Part shown: one piece after another, positions 1 through 7,394 of the stretch
Position numbering within the stretch: the stretch's first letter is position 1
Layout: each line of letters opens with the position of its first letter
Source of the DNA: Stramenopiles sp. TOSAG23-3
Taxonomy: Eukaryota > Sar
Length of the DNA: 22,987 nt
NCBI GenBank assembly: GCA_900128585.1
Contig: LT642320.1
Location: 1-22,987 of the forward strand
Reading direction: 5' to 3'
Notes under the pieces: generated by a model
What the model saw: only the letters and a program-made list of their open reading frames with translations
Database searches by the model: none
Told to the model about the DNA's origin: nothing
Translations under genes and position numbers: made by a program

Positions 1-364
1 TCGCCTCGCCTCGCCTCGATCGTACTTGATGGTACTTCTTCTATTTATTTCATTTGTGCATGCATGATGAAATTGTGCATGCCGTCCGTCCATTCGTTAG
101 GATGGTTGTTTTTCTATACCACCAACCAGATGCTGTTGTGTGTTTATGTATATTAGTATAATAAAATAATTAATAAATAATTATAAAAAAATCGCGATGT
201 TTCGTCATCAATTTCTTCTTCTTCTCTACACAATTTATTCTACGATCAATACATTCATCTTTAGCATATATACGATGATAAAAACTTCAACTGAGAAACG
301 CTGCCACGAGAACCATCTACAGCTAAGAAAAAGATATTTGATTCAAACCGGGATCATTTACTTC

Positions 365-372
365 TATAAATA
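365..372 (+). promoter_or_regulatory. TATA-like element upstream of NHP2
   Basis: The octamer TATAAATA lies about 76 bases before the NHP2 ATG, at a spacing that would suit a core promoter with a short leader. The surrounding DNA is AT-rich, so such a match can arise by chance; the transcription start is not visible. Low confidence. Confidence 0.25.
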
Positions 373-447
373 AAATAGACTTAATAAAAAGTGCCGTACC
401 GTACCTACAATACGAGTTCTAGTAGTGTTGTCCGTTGAATAATAATA

Positions 448-939
448 ATGAGCGAACCACCAAGAAAGAAGCAGAAGAAGGAGAAGAAGGAGAAGAAATC
501 TAAGAAAGATAAGAGGAAGCGTGAGGATGACAGCGAGGATGGAGGCTCGAAGCGCTCGTCCCTTCCCCTTGTTATTTCTCCGATTGCTCAACCTCTCGCG
601 GGAGAGAAACTGACCAAAAAGTTGCTAAAACTTGTGAAGAAAGTAGCAAAGGCCGATAGTAAGAAGTTAAGGCGTGGTGTAAAGGAGTGTGTTAAATATA
701 TTAGAAAAGGAGAGACGGGCCTCTGTCTTATTGCGGGAGACATATCTCCCATTGACGTAATTACTCATCTTCCAATATTGTGCGAAGAAAGCGACATTTC
801 ATACTGTTACGTGCCTTCGAAAGCAGAGCTTGGCGGTGCCGCGCTGACCAAGAGGCCTACCAGTTGCGTTTTGATCAAGTCGAGCTCCGACGTCAAGGAC
901 CTGTTTGAAGAGTGTGTGGGCGAACTCCCAACATTGTAA
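448..939 (+). CDS. NHP2: H/ACA ribonucleoprotein subunit 2 (NHP2-like, L7Ae family)
   Basis: This 163-residue protein is close to the 150-160 residues usual for NHP2. NHP2 is a core subunit of nucleolar H/ACA snoRNPs, which guide pseudouridylation of rRNA, and it binds RNA with NOP10 and the pseudouridine synthase. Residues 1-37 are a very lysine-rich tail (a likely nucleolar signal). The L7Ae/Gadd45 fold covers about 47-160, with RRGVKEC at 75-81, then LIAGDISPIDVITHLPILCE from about 94 and ELGGAALTKRPTSCVLI near 127-143, all hallmarks of the family. The start is an ATG immediately after an AT-rich leader and the stop is TAA. It converges with the CDPK gene downstream. NHP2 is preferred over the paralogue SNU13, which lacks the long basic tail and is shorter. 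Confidence 0.9.
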   Translation: MSEPPRKKQKKEKKEKKSKKDKRKREDDSEDGGSKRSSLPLVISPIAQPLAGEKLTKKLLKLVKKVAKADSKKLRRGVKECVKYIRKGETGLCLIAGDISPIDVITHLPILCEESDISYCYVPSKAELGGAALTKRPTSCVLIKSSSDVKDLFEECVGELPTL

Positions 940-1376
940 GTCGGGCCAAGACTATTGCGGTGGCTGGTAGGGGGGGGAGCACCGCGGACCGACCGTGGAT
1001 CGACTGCCTCTGACGATGAGACCTGGTGCTGCCTAATCTGCCGTTTGAGAGAGTGAGCCTTGCCTGCCTCCCTGCCCTGCCCCCTTTGCCTTTTGAGTGT
1101 GTGTGTGTGTGCGCCAACGCCAGTATTATTTAAATATCATTTACCAGGAGAGGAGATGTGCAGTAGTTGTGTAGAAAACAAAAAAGCAAAATATACGTGA
1201 TAGGTTTTAATTTTATTAAATATGCTGTGTAAAAAATCAAAAAATCTCTCATCCATATTTCTTAAAATTGTACTTCGTACTCTTCTCGATCTTACGAATG
1301 TGTGCATTTAAAAAAAGAAAACATCAGTAATTTATCATTTTAATTTTAAAACAAATTTAGTTTTTCGACTCCCTGT
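940..1376. other. Convergent 3' spacer between NHP2 and CDPK
   Basis: This 437-base gap between two converging stop codons holds no supportable gene. The first 190 bases are relatively GC-rich and include a G8 run near 971 and a short GT microsatellite near 1097-1110. The rest is AT-rich and probably contains the 3' UTRs and polyadenylation signals of both genes. A 74-codon minus-strand open frame across 893-1117 overlaps the NHP2 end and looks like low-complexity noise. Confidence 0.6.
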
Positions 1377-2939
1377 CTAGGCCGAAGGCTCCACCTCTGG
1401 GGCGACGTCCTCTGCGCCCACGGCGTCCAGGGAGCTGCTGGGTTTAGAAGGCTCCATCAACACTAAAAATTCGTCAAAATCAATGACACCATTGTTTTTC
1501 AAATCTGCACTCTTTAAAAATTCTGTGATTGCTTCTTCGCTGTAGACCTTCCCTGCAATCTTCTTCAAATTTTCCACGGAAATGAACCCAGATTTGTCCT
1601 TGTCTAGGCGGTCGAAGGCCACCCGCAAGGAATTCTTCTCCAAAAACCCACTGGTGTCCGCCGCGGCCGCTAAGAATTCCCCGTAATGGATTTTTCCCGT
1701 TCTGTCGAAATCGAGAGAGTCAAAAATGTTTTCCATGTCCTCAGTTGACAAGTTCTCCTGCTCCTTCAAAAGGGTCATCAGTTCCTCCCGGTTCAGGGTC
1801 CCCGAGTTGTCCACGTCTATGTCCGCGAACGCCAGCTGCAACTTTTTCATCTGCGCCCCATCCAAGGTGTGGGCGACTGCCATCATGGCCATCTTCTTCA
1901 CTGGGGAAAACTTAGCGTACTCGTTGATGTTCTTCAGCACGTCGTGATGGATTATAGACATACGCTTGGCCCCTATCTTTGTTTTGTTGGTCGTGAACCA
2001 CGGGTGTTCCAACGCCTGCGAGGCCGACAGTCGCTTGGCCGGGATCGGCTCCAGCATCTGCTGGATGAAGTCCTTGGCTTCGGCGGAAATGCTTTTCCAG
2101 CAACTGGCGTGGAACGAGAGCTTGGTGTGCTGCTGGACCTTCTTCAGCGTCTCGGACTGGTTTCGCCCTTGAAAGGGGACGCGGCCGACTAAGTACAAGT
2201 GGGCCAACACGCCGATCGCCCAGACGTCCACTTTTTCCGTGTAGTTCCCCGTCAAAATTTCCGGCGCGACGTACACTGGCGTCCCGCACATCGTCTGCTT
2301 GGCGCGCGAACCCCACAGGCTCATGCTGCTGGTCGGCGTTATCTTTCCGATGCCAAAATCGATCAGCACTATGCTATCGCGTTCCCCCGTGCGAAAGCAG
2401 ACGTTTGCAGGCTTGATGTCCCGGTGAATAATGTCGAACTTGTGGCAGTACGAGACCGCCGAGACCAACTGCCGGATAAGCTCGCAAATTTTCTTCTCTG
2501 TGAACTCTTCCTTCCGACCCTTGTACGCGTCGTACAAATCCCCCCCTTCCAGAAGTTCCATCACTAAATCCATCGTCGTGTCGCTTTCAAACGTCTCATA
2601 GAGCCTCACGATGTGCGGGTGGTCGAGTTTCTTCAAAAGTGCTACCTCGTTGCGCAGCTCCTTCAGTTGCGCGGTGTCGAGCTTGTCCAAGTTAACGCTC
2701 TTCAACGCAAAGAGCTTTCCCTCCATGGTCTTGTGCTCGACTTTGTAGACCGCTCCAGTTATGCCCGCCCCAAGCTTCTTCACAACTTTGTACTTGTCCT
2801 CCCATATCTGATCACGAATAGTGCCGATCAACTCCCCAAATATTTCCGTGTCTGTCTCCGTCGATTTGCGCGAACGTGAATTTCTGTCCGCGGTGGAGGT
2901 GGAGGTGGTGGTGTCCCCGCCACAAAGTTTGTTCCCCAT
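1377..2939 (-). CDS. Calcium-dependent protein kinase (CDPK), predicted N-myristoylated
   Basis: This is a 520-residue Ser/Thr kinase directly activated by Ca2+. The frame is open further upstream, but only to a GTG at 3068; the first ATG (2937-2939) gives MGNKLCGG, a textbook N-myristoylation (Gly2) plus palmitoylation (Cys6) signal, so I start there. Residues 50-315 form the kinase domain: glycine loop GAGITG (57-62), ATP lysine in ALK (K80), HRDIKPAN (172-179), DFG (194-196), GTPVYVAPE (219-227). A junction segment near 343-358 should be autoinhibitory. Four EF-hands follow with loops at about 375-386, 410-421, 446-457 and 479-490. EF3 ends in Asn instead of Glu, and EF4 has Lys at loop position 3, so both may bind Ca2+ weakly. 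The tail is acidic and proline-rich. The length and layout match canonical CDPKs; the particular subfamily is not determinable. Confidence 0.93.
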   Translation of the reverse strand: MGNKLCGGDTTTSTSTADRNSRSRKSTETDTEIFGELIGTIRDQIWEDKYKVVKKLGAGITGAVYKVEHKTMEGKLFALKSVNLDKLDTAQLKELRNEVALLKKLDHPHIVRLYETFESDTTMDLVMELLEGGDLYDAYKGRKEEFTEKKICELIRQLVSAVSYCHKFDIIHRDIKPANVCFRTGERDSIVLIDFGIGKITPTSSMSLWGSRAKQTMCGTPVYVAPEILTGNYTEKVDVWAIGVLAHLYLVGRVPFQGRNQSETLKKVQQHTKLSFHASCWKSISAEAKDFIQQMLEPIPAKRLSASQALEHPWFTTNKTKIGAKRMSIIHHDVLKNINEYAKFSPVKKMAMMAVAHTLDGAQMKKLQLAFADIDVDNSGTLNREELMTLLKEQENLSTEDMENIFDSLDFDRTGKIHYGEFLAAAADTSGFLEKNSLRVAFDRLDKDKSGFISVENLKKIAGKVYSEEAITEFLKSADLKNNGVIDFDEFLVLMEPSKPSSSLDAVGAEDVAPEVEPSA

Positions 2940-4491
2940 ATACGTTTGTATGTAGTGAGTGGTAGTAGTGGAGGACGTATGTAGGCGGTCAAGCAGCTCT
3001 CTCGTAGGCTCGTCGTTTGGCCGAAACAATATCTTCTTTAAAACCGTTCGCTGCACAGGAGGTGGCACATTTTCAATTAGCGGTCTGTTGGTCTGGTAAC
3101 AATGTATAGTTTTCAGATTTGGATATAATGTGAATAATACAAAATGTGATGATGATAATTATTTTTTATTATTATTATTATTATTTTTTTAATAATTATT
3201 TTTATATATAAAATTATAATTAATACTACTAGGGGTATTACAATAACACAGGTATTAAAAAACGGGTATTATTTATTATATATATTTTTTATTATACGAA
3301 TTAGCTCATCATGATGTAATTATTAGATTTTTTTTTTTTTTACCAAAAAAAAAAAATAAAAAAGAAGAGGAGAAGAAGAAGATTATTATTAGCCAATTAT
3401 TAGATAGACTATACAGTTTTAAATAGTCGTCTCCTCGTAGTATTGAGAGGAGGGGAGGGGAGGGAAGAAGTAAAATAACTAGAAGATAAAATATAGTTGC
3501 AATAGTACTATATATGGTATTGGTGTAATTATAATTAATACTATTATATAATATATGATAGGTAATTATACATTAGAAATAATAATAATATACAATATAA
3601 TTACTCATAATTAGTAATCTAGATATATATTAGTCCTAGTAAAGAAAAGAGCAAGGGAAGAAGAGACAATGAATCTGAAATCTGAAGAACGAGAAGAAGA
3701 AGTAAAGCTGAATGAATGAAGAAGGACAGAAATAAAAAAAAAGAAAAGAAAAGAAGAAGAAGAAGAAGAAGAAAGAAGAAGAAGATTGAAAGAAGAAGAA
3801 GAAAGAAGAAGAAGAAGAGGAAGAAGAAAGAAGAAGAAGAAGAAAGAAAAGATGAAGAAGAAGAAGAAGAAGAAGAAGAAGAAGAAGAAGAAGAAGAAGA
3901 AGGAAGAGACGGGGCAGGGGGCGGCTGGCGGCCGAGGGTGGATTGATAGGACATGTTTCATACTTATCTTATAAATACCACCGTAGTAGTCTCATATACT
4001 GTTACCTATATAATATATATTTGCGAGCATTTTTTTTTCTTCTTTTTTTCTTCTTTTCTTATATTATTGGCCGTTATTCAATATTCAATCAATCCCATCA
4101 TATATCCATATTAAGAATTAAAAAAAAGGAAGAAGAATTACGTATTATTTTTTATTAATTAGAAGAAGAAGCTCGAATAAAGAATAATAAAATTACATTT
4201 CAACATACTACACAACAAGGACACACCATCAGCAAAAACAATAATATTTTTTCTTCCCATCATTCATCTTCTTTTTTCTTCTTCTTTTTCAAGAATAATA
4301 TAATTAATAAAATAGTGTGAAAAAAAATATTATATGTTACATTTTCGTGTTTTTCTTCAATCAATTCAAAATTAATTACTGCTCGGGAGAAAGAAAAAAT
4401 TCAGTTTTCACCACGCCAATTCAAATTTCCTTCTCTGTTGTCTTAATTGATCGAAAGAATTTCATCGCACCGTAAACGCCCACGTCTCACT
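2940..4491. other. Divergent promoter spacer, CDPK / TTLL2
   Basis: This 1.55 kb gap separates two divergently transcribed genes and so should hold both promoters and 5' UTRs. It is extremely AT-rich, with TTA/TAT microsatellites (about 3155-3190), poly-T/poly-A runs (about 3330-3362), a long purine tract (see separate entry) and TTC/AAG runs around 4030-4060 and 4265-4290. All open frames in it, up to 116 codons, are low-complexity Ser/Phe/Leu or Lys/Glu/Arg translations of the microsatellites. I see no real gene. Confidence 0.6.
3716..3910 (+). repeat. Long purine tract with (GAA)16 core
   Basis: About 195 bases are almost purely A/G on the + strand. The tract consists of interrupted AAG/GAA repeats, ending in an uninterrupted (GAA)16 run at 3854-3901 and then a G-rich flank. 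Long polypurine-polypyrimidine DNA of this kind can adopt triplex (H-DNA) structure and is prone to length change. It lies about 770 bases upstream of the CDPK start and 590 upstream of the TTLL2 start. Confidence 0.9.
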
Positions 4492-6039
4492 ATGCAATAC
4501 GTCGGAGACGACGTCAAAGGTGAAGCGACGAAAAAGGAGGAACGCCAGGGGGGGGCGTGTCCCCTGGGGTCGCTGGTCCTGCGGATGGGGTCTGTTCCGA
4601 CCTCGTTGCGAACGGCGTGCTTGGCCAAGGGGTGGCGGGAGTACGATCAAAATACCTGCCGTGTGGACCAGTGGAATTTATGGTGGAAAAATGGGAGGTT
4701 TAAGCCCACAGAGTACAAAACGCCTCACGAACTGCAACGCATGAACCACTTTCCAAAGTCCAGCATTATCACAAAGAAAGATAGCATGCTGCGTGCGCTC
4801 AGAAAAGCTCAAAAAGTGTACGGGTCTGTATATAACTTTTTTCCCGAATCATTTATACTACCAAACGAGTATACAAAGTTCATGAAACGATACTCGGAGC
4901 AAGAAAAGCCAGAGCTCTGGATTTGCAAACCCGACGGCAGCAGCCGTGGGCGAGGCATATTCTTAATAAAAGACCCTTTCAGCGATCTGAAATACGACCA
5001 GCAATACATTGTACAGCACTACATACAGCGCCCACTGCTCGTGGGTGGGTACAAAATGGACCTGCGGATTTACGTGCTTGTTAGATCGTTTAAACCCCTT
5101 CGCGCCTACATTTACCGCGACGGCCTTGCGCGTTTCGGCACGGAAAAGTACGAAGCGAACGTTCAGGACATTAGCAACCAATACTCCCACTTGACCAACG
5201 CGTCCATCAACAAGCACTCCAAGACGTTCAGTGCGGAGAAGGACGTCATTGGGGCAGGGTGCAAGTGGACGTTCGGCGATCTCAAGGGCTGGTTTGTCGA
5301 GAATGGGCACGACTGGGAGAACATGTGGGGGCGCACCAGGAACTTAATATCGCTGACCCTCCTGACCGCGGTGAAGACCGTGCCCATCCGGCCCTGGTGC
5401 TTCGAACTGTTTGGCTTTGACGTTATGTTGGACGAGAAGCTCGAGCCTAGCCTCATTGAAGTCAACTGCTCGCCGGCGCTGGGGATCGACGAGCCCGCGG
5501 ACAAGACCGTCAAGATTCCCTTGCTCGATCAAATGATAGAATTGCTGGACATCAAACCCTTCGCGCCTGAAAACGTGAACAAAGTACTGAAGGAGAAAAT
5601 GAAACTGGGCAGAAACAAAAATAGGAACCGGAAGCGAGACGGCAGCAGCTTGAAACGGCGGAGGGAGAAGAAGCCTGCTGCTGCCGCAGTGCAAAATGCA
5701 TCGGAGCCCACGATCGTTGATTTAAACACCCTGGTCGTTCCGGGCACGAACTTCGAAAAGCTTTTCCCCTTTAACAAAGAATCGGAAGAGCTCTCGGCCC
5801 AGTTAGAGTTCGCCGCAGACGACATGCAAATGCAAAAAATAGAAAGGAGCATTGCCAAGATTCTTCGAACGGAACAGCGCCTGTACAAGCAGCAAAGGAA
5901 GACCCAGCGGCAACAGCAGCAGCAAGCCGGGACGGCTAGTGCCGCCGCAGCAGAGAGAAGGGAGGAAAAGAACAACATGCAACTGAAGCTAGACACTGCA
6001 AAGCAGATCGACACTTTTCTCAACGGAAGTTCCTCTTGA
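4492..6039 (+). CDS. TTLL2: Tubulin polyglutamylase TTLL2-like (tubulin-tyrosine-ligase family)
   Basis: This 515-residue protein belongs to the ATP-grasp TTL-like family, which adds glutamate (or other amino acids) to tubulin tails, typically in cilia and flagella. The open frame reaches back to a TTG at 4447 right after a TAA; the first ATG is 4492, which I use. The TTL domain spans about 45-360: GWREYD (47-52), WICKPDGSSRGRGI (143-156, nucleotide binding), KMDLRIYVLV (188-197), HLTNASINK (233-241), ELFGFDVMLD (305-314) and LIEVNCSPAL (321-330, Mg/ATP acidic and Asn residues). All key ATP-grasp residues appear present. After a basic linker (about 373-400), an FPFN motif near 425 resembles the conserved C-terminal FPFN segment of animal TTLL2, supporting that subfamily. 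The C terminus is helical and Gln/Ala-rich with a poly-Gln run near 474-478. The overall fold is certain; the exact amino-acid specificity is inferred. Confidence 0.9.
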   Translation: MQYVGDDVKGEATKKEERQGGACPLGSLVLRMGSVPTSLRTACLAKGWREYDQNTCRVDQWNLWWKNGRFKPTEYKTPHELQRMNHFPKSSIITKKDSMLRALRKAQKVYGSVYNFFPESFILPNEYTKFMKRYSEQEKPELWICKPDGSSRGRGIFLIKDPFSDLKYDQQYIVQHYIQRPLLVGGYKMDLRIYVLVRSFKPLRAYIYRDGLARFGTEKYEANVQDISNQYSHLTNASINKHSKTFSAEKDVIGAGCKWTFGDLKGWFVENGHDWENMWGRTRNLISLTLLTAVKTVPIRPWCFELFGFDVMLDEKLEPSLIEVNCSPALGIDEPADKTVKIPLLDQMIELLDIKPFAPENVNKVLKEKMKLGRNKNRNRKRDGSSLKRRREKKPAAAAVQNASEPTIVDLNTLVVPGTNFEKLFPFNKESEELSAQLEFAADDMQMQKIERSIAKILRTEQRLYKQQRKTQRQQQQQAGTASAAAAERREEKNNMQLKLDTAKQIDTFLNGSSS

Positions 6040-6680
6040 TCGTTGGAAAGCGGAAGGCAGAGGAACAGGCGAAGTAGTAGAGGAGAAGAAAAGGATTGTT
6101 GTTGAAAATTGAAAAACATAAAATACTACCTACACCACACCAGTATAAATAATAAAAACAGTGAACAGGAGAGCATTACAAAAAGAAGAAGAGAGAAGAA
6201 GAAAGAATTGAAGAACCAAATCCAAAATCACACCACCACACCACACCGTTCACCGCTTTGATTTTGTAGTTATAGTTCATATAGTTCGTAGTACACATTA
6301 CATGAAAAACGTAGTCCTCGTATCGTAAATTATGCGTGTGATACACATACACACAACTGAATAAGACAATCCATTCCGATTATTTAATATTAAAGTACCT
6401 TGGTATTATATTTTATTAGATCACTCCTCGTATTATATTCTAATAAATAGGTTTTACTCTTCGTCCGTAGTAGTGTTTGTCTAGATATATAAACAAACTG
6501 TCACCTCACAATTTAAAGTTACATACTTCTACTACGTAGGACGACGGTCTCCTCGTAGTCCAAGTCAATCAATGAAACTTCCATTTAAAATTTAAGCTAC
6601 GAGGTCGTAACTAACTCAAACTCAAACTCTTGGTATTATTTATTTTAAAATGTTTCTAGTCCGTCTTGTTCTAGTTCTGT

Positions 6681-6716
6681 ATCTGGAACTGGAATCTGGA
6701 ATCTGGAATCTGGAAT
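6681..6716 (+). repeat. Short tandem repeat, 7-bp unit TGGAATC
   Basis: About four and a half imperfect copies of a 7-base unit (TGGAACT/TGGAATC) lie head to tail in the TTLL2-HDAC spacer. This is a minisatellite-like array with no evident function. Confidence 0.8.
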
Positions 6717-6888
6717 GGCAATACGGTACCATTCATTTAGAATGAATGATGACTACGAGGATTTGTAATGATGATAAAATACCTACCTATTATACCTATT
6801 ATTACATACCTACCTAGATTACCAATCTGCCTATAATTTCCCGTATTATCGTTGGTGGGATAAATATAAAATATTATTATATTCCAAT

Positions 6889-6909
6889 AATACGAGGAGT
6901 CCTCGTATT
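6889..6909. repeat. Perfect palindrome (10-bp arms, 1-base centre)
   Basis: AATACGAGGA, a central G, then TCCTCGTATT: two CCTCGTA motifs facing each other form a perfect inverted repeat. It is the type of site that binds a homodimeric transcription factor, and it could also form a hairpin. It lies about 490 bases upstream of the HDAC ATG. Confidence 0.85.
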
Positions 6910-6943
6910 CCAAGTCCTCTTCGAAAAATGAAAAAAAAATAAT

Positions 6944-7016
6944 TTCATCTTCTTCTTCTATCGATCTTTTTTTTCTCTTCTTTTCTTTCTTTCTTTCTTC
7001 TTCTCTTTCTTCTTTT
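6944..7016 (+). repeat. Pyrimidine (CTT/TTTC) tract upstream of HDAC
   Basis: About 70 bases are nearly all C/T on the + strand, made of TTC, TTTC and T-run repeats. It sits about 380-450 bases before the HDAC start. Confidence 0.8.
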
Positions 7017-7394
7017 ATTTGTTTTTGTTTGTTTGTGATATAATGACAATGGTGATGATGATGATGATGTTGTTGTTGTTGTGTTTGTTGGTTGGGGAAG
7101 AAGAAGAAGAAAAAGAATATTATGTTGTATTAATAGTCATTATTTATACTACTAGTTCATTCCTGGTTTGGTTTATTAACTAAAACAGATTACAAAAAGA
7201 ATGATGTTCACTTAAGACGTTCAAATTGGCATAAGAAACAGCCAACTAAACCAACTAGATTACTTTTTAGTTGATTAATCCGTTTGATCTGAGTTGTTTA
7301 GTTTCATTGCTCTGTTGCGTTTGAAAAAAAACAACACCCACCCCACTCGAGACATCTGCCTGATTGGCGTGCCCGAACGCGTCATCGTAATCCG

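Larger units (their letters stand above)
6316..6909. repeat. Cluster of seven dispersed CCTCGTA motifs
   Basis: CCTCGTA occurs on the + strand at 6316, 6426, 6551 and 6901. Its reverse complement TACGAGG occurs at about 6598, 6754 and 6891. The eighth base is always T or G (CCTCGTAK). Two copies extend to a near-identical 16-mer, CCTCGTAGTCCAAGTC at 6551 and CCTCGTATTCCAAGTC at 6901. By a simple 4^7 estimate, a 600-base stretch should contain about 0.07 copies on both strands. One further copy lies at 3433 in the CDPK/TTLL2 spacer. The function is unknown; protein-binding sites or remnants of a short repeat family are both possible. Confidence 0.75.
6040..7394. other. Spacer between TTLL2 and HDAC, rich in small repeats
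   Basis: This 1.36 kb gap between two tandem genes must hold the TTLL2 3' UTR and the HDAC promoter. No convincing gene is present. An AATAAA-like stretch lies near 6148-6153 soon after the TTLL2 stop. The gap contains a cluster of CCTCGTA motifs (6316-6909), a TGGAATC tandem repeat, TACC repeats near 6780-6815, a pyrimidine tract (6944-7016) and GAT/GTT microsatellites near 7050-7085. Confidence 0.6.

Noticed and set aside
1-18. TCGCC pentamer repeats at the window start as a telomere or contig-end repeat
   Set aside because: Only three and a half units, with no continuation and no telomere-like G/T strand bias.
1912-2316. 134-codon minus-strand frame within the CDPK
   Set aside because: It overlaps the kinase-coding frame on the same strand and has no family resemblance.
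2940-3068. 43-codon N-terminal extension of the CDPK starting at a GTG
   Set aside because: GTG is not a normal eukaryotic start, the extension has no kinase homology, and the first ATG gives a clear acylation signal.
3611-4158. Open frames of 60-116 codons on both strands (Ser/Phe/Leu or Lys/Glu/Arg)
   Set aside because: They are translations of the GAA/AAG microsatellite and poly-T runs.
4447-4491. 15-codon extension of TTLL2 from a TTG
   Set aside because: It directly follows an in-frame TAA and lacks ATG; the ATG at 4492 is the first possible eukaryotic start.
5529-6119. 196-codon minus-strand open frame antisense to TTLL2
   Set aside because: It mirrors the coding bias of TTLL2, has Ser/Phe/Leu/Cys-rich low-complexity content and no recognisable domain.
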